Assembly (NCBI RefSeq): GCF_002159555.1 | Contig: NZ_NFIV01000006.1 | Coordinates: 143,502 to 207,501, forward strand | Direction: 5' to 3' | DNA: 64,000 nucleotides | DNA from: Muribaculum sp. An289 | Lineage (GTDB): Bacteria > Bacteroidota > Bacteroidia > Bacteroidales > UBA932 | Shown: in pieces, positions 62,420 to 64,000 of the stretch | Layout of the letters: each line of letters starts with the position of its first letter | How positions within the stretch are numbered: the stretch's first letter is position 1 | Position numbers and translations under genes: made by a program | Notes under the pieces: generated by a model | The model's database searches: none | The model's input: only the letters and a program-made list of their open reading frames with translations | What the model was told of the DNA's origin: nothing

Positions 62420-63802
62420 TTACCTCTTCACTTTTTCGAGTTCAATCGTGAAATGCCTCATGATAGGGAGTTCCTTGGTAATCCTGTAACCGCTGGTGAT
62501 GCTTTCGCGACGGTCGTAAACGTTTTTCAAGGCAGCCGCGATGTAATCCATGTGGTTGTTTGTGTAAACCCTGCGTGGGATTGCGAGCCGGAGCAGCTCA
62601 AGACGAGGATAACGGTTCTCTTTCGTGTCAGGGTCGCGGTCTGCAAGGAGTGCGCCTATTTCGACTCCCCTGATGCCGGCCTCAAGGTAAAGCTCTATTG
62701 CAAGTGTCTGTGCCTGGAATTCTTCTTTCGGCACGTTGGTCAGGATTTTCTTCGCGTCAACGAAGATTGCGTGTCCGCCGGCAGGCCTCTGGTAAGGCAC
62801 TCCGTACTCGTCCAGTTTTGAAGCAAGATAAGCGACCTGTTTGATCCTTGTTTCAAGGTAGTCAAACTCCATGCTTTCCCTGAGTCCCTGTGCAAGGGCG
62901 TTCATGTCCCTGCCTGCCATACCGCCGTAAGTAAGGTAGCCTTCGAACATTATACTGTACATCTGGCATTTTTGCATGTCCTTTTCGTCCTTGAAGCCAA
63001 GGAAACCGCCTATATTCACGATACCGTCTTTCTTTGCCGACATAGTCATGTAGTCTGCATGAGAGTAGATCTCACGGCAGATGTCAATGATGCTTTTGTC
63101 AGCATAACCGGCCTCGCGTGTCTTGATGAAATATGCGTTTTCTGCAAAACGTGCGGAGTCGATGAGCAGTTTTACACCGTATTTCTTTGCCAAAGCGGAA
63201 ACTCCCTTGATGTTTTCCATGGAAACAGGCTGTCCGCCGGCGGTATTGTTGGTGATAGTCAGCACGATTGCCGGAATTTTCTCTTTAGGGTTTGCTTTGA
63301 GGACGTCTTCGAGTTTTTTCAGGTCCATGTTGCCCTTGAAAGGTATCTCGAGTTCTGTGTCGGAAGCCTCGTCTATCGTGCAGTCGATTGCATGCGCCTT
63401 CCTGAACTCGATGTGTCCCTTTGTCGTATCGAAGTGCGAATTGCCTGGAAGGATGTCGCCTTCTTTCACAATTGCCGAGAACAGAACGTTTTCAGCGGCG
63501 CGTCCCTGATGCGTAGGAAGCACATAGTCGAGTCCTGTGATGTCCTTGATCGTATCTTTCAGCTTGTAGAAAGAAGTTGCTCCGGCATAACTTTCGTCAC
63601 CTTCCATTATGGCTGCCCATTGTTTGTCGCTCATCGCCCCGGTTCCGGAGTCGGTCAGAAGGTCGATGTAAACATACTGGCTTTTAAGCGCGAACAGGTT
63701 GTACTTCGCTTCGGCAATCCATTTTTCGCGTTCTTCGCGGGTCGATTTGCGGATGTTCTCGACCATTTTAATCTTGTAAGATTCAGCAAAAGGTAATTCC
63801 AT
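62420..63802 (-). CDS. tnaA: Tryptophanase
   Basis: A 460-residue PLP enzyme that splits tryptophan to indole, pyruvate and ammonia. It has SGTGAMSDKQWAAIM, LPTHQGRAAENVLFS, the FDTTKGHIEFR loop, TITNNTAGGQPVSMENIK, LLIDSARFAENAYFIK and the PLP lysine in MTMSAKKDGIVNIGG around residue 257, then GGHAIFVDAK. TnaA rather than tyrosine phenol-lyase is favoured by the overall form, but the two are close. No TnaB permease or tnaC-like leader was seen next to it. Its own terminator suggests a single-gene transcript. Confidence 0.93.
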   Translation of the reverse strand: MELPFAESYKIKMVENIRKSTREEREKWIAEAKYNLFALKSQYVYIDLLTDSGTGAMSDKQWAAIMEGDESYAGATSFYKLKDTIKDITGLDYVLPTHQGRAAENVLFSAIVKEGDILPGNSHFDTTKGHIEFRKAHAIDCTIDEASDTELEIPFKGNMDLKKLEDVLKANPKEKIPAIVLTITNNTAGGQPVSMENIKGVSALAKKYGVKLLIDSARFAENAYFIKTREAGYADKSIIDICREIYSHADYMTMSAKKDGIVNIGGFLGFKDEKDMQKCQMYSIMFEGYLTYGGMAGRDMNALAQGLRESMEFDYLETRIKQVAYLASKLDEYGVPYQRPAGGHAIFVDAKKILTNVPKEEFQAQTLAIELYLEAGIRGVEIGALLADRDPDTKENRYPRLELLRLAIPRRVYTNNHMDYIAAALKNVYDRRESITSGYRITKELPIMRHFTIELEKVKR

Positions 63803-64000
63803 ATAAAATTTTTTAAATGTAAATAATTGAAATTATCATCAAAAATTGAAAATTATCTGTAAAATTACGAAAAATCCGAATAATTGTAATAAAAAACCGC
63901 TTGAAAATTCATCTTGAAAATTTCCGGTAGGAAAAATGATGCGCGAAAAAAATATTTGCAGCCGCTTCCGGACCCGTGCATGCCATGGCATAATAATGCT
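63803..64000. other. A+T-rich upstream region of tnaA
   Basis: 198 bases upstream of tnaA with no gene. TAATTTTA on the minus strand is close to a -7 box. Near the edge lies the perfect 12-base palindrome ATGCCATGGCAT (63980-63991). AATATTTG followed by GCAG on the plus strand (near 63952) resembles the start of another tRNA-type transcript running off the window. Confidence 0.4.

Noticed and set aside
62453..63796. Plus-strand frames opposite tnaA
   Set aside because: Antisense to a certain gene; no domain or start signal.

Overview
The window is a chromosomal segment of a member of the Bacteroidales. The evidence is the set of promoters of the TTTG-N19-TAnnTTTG type upstream of tRNA and protein genes, SusC/SusD-like and XusABC-like outer-membrane systems, a fimbrillin-like lipoprotein, BACON-type and fibronectin-like lipoproteins, an AraC remnant of the Bacteroidales type, tryptophanase, and a short (449-residue) Pgi. 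Genus cannot be fixed from the sequence alone. Most of the window is ordinary chromosome. No phage, insertion sequence, CRISPR array or rRNA operon was seen.

Layout. 1-10.8 kb: tail of a glutamate synthase small subunit-like gene, hisS, initiator tRNA, an AraC remnant, a membrane methyltransferase, a DUF2147 protein, pgi, and an AddB/AddA-like nuclease-helicase pair. 10.9-15.5 kb: three surface lipoproteins in one operon, the last one fimbrillin-like. 15.6-20.3 kb: an AI-2E-family permease, a P-type Ca2+ ATPase and, overlapping its 3' end on the other strand, a protein with a phage-type GNAT/Mom-like motif. 20.4-27.6 kb: an XusABC-like xenosiderophore uptake operon on the minus strand, flanked on both sides by related small membrane-protein genes (one apparently decayed) and by structured intergenic repeats; two tRNA-Lys genes follow. 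27.8-31.6 kb: hsp20, tRNA-Asn, a large lipoprotein gene thrown out of frame by a 12-C tract directly after its lipobox, and an HU-domain membrane protein. 31.6-48.0 kb: housekeeping genes: metG, two tandem MFS transporters, recA-trpS-dnaG, rlmN, a patatin/beta-barrel protein, recX, rpiB, prfB with its programmed frameshift, and class I fumarase. 48.1-54.7 kb: an orphan SusC/SusD pair, a DUF454 protein and a porin, with the intergenic space packed with two kinds of palindromic repeat. 55.5-61.3 kb: an accessory-looking cassette (TetR regulator, LCM/TcmP-type methyltransferase, ABC exporter half, second methyltransferase, second ABC half), bordered on the left by a 56-bp fragment copied from the DUF454 gene. 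61.4-63.8 kb: a frameshifted MORN-like gene and tryptophanase.

The most interesting signals are: (i) a family of five paired-core intergenic elements with a shared A+T-rich core and element-specific palindromic arms; (ii) the poly-C tract that would switch a surface lipoprotein on or off; (iii) the Xus operon bracketed by paralogous membrane genes and repeats; (iv) the TetR-methyltransferase-ABC-methyltransferase-ABC operon of unknown substrate. All functional statements are homology or motif judgements made by eye; no search was run.
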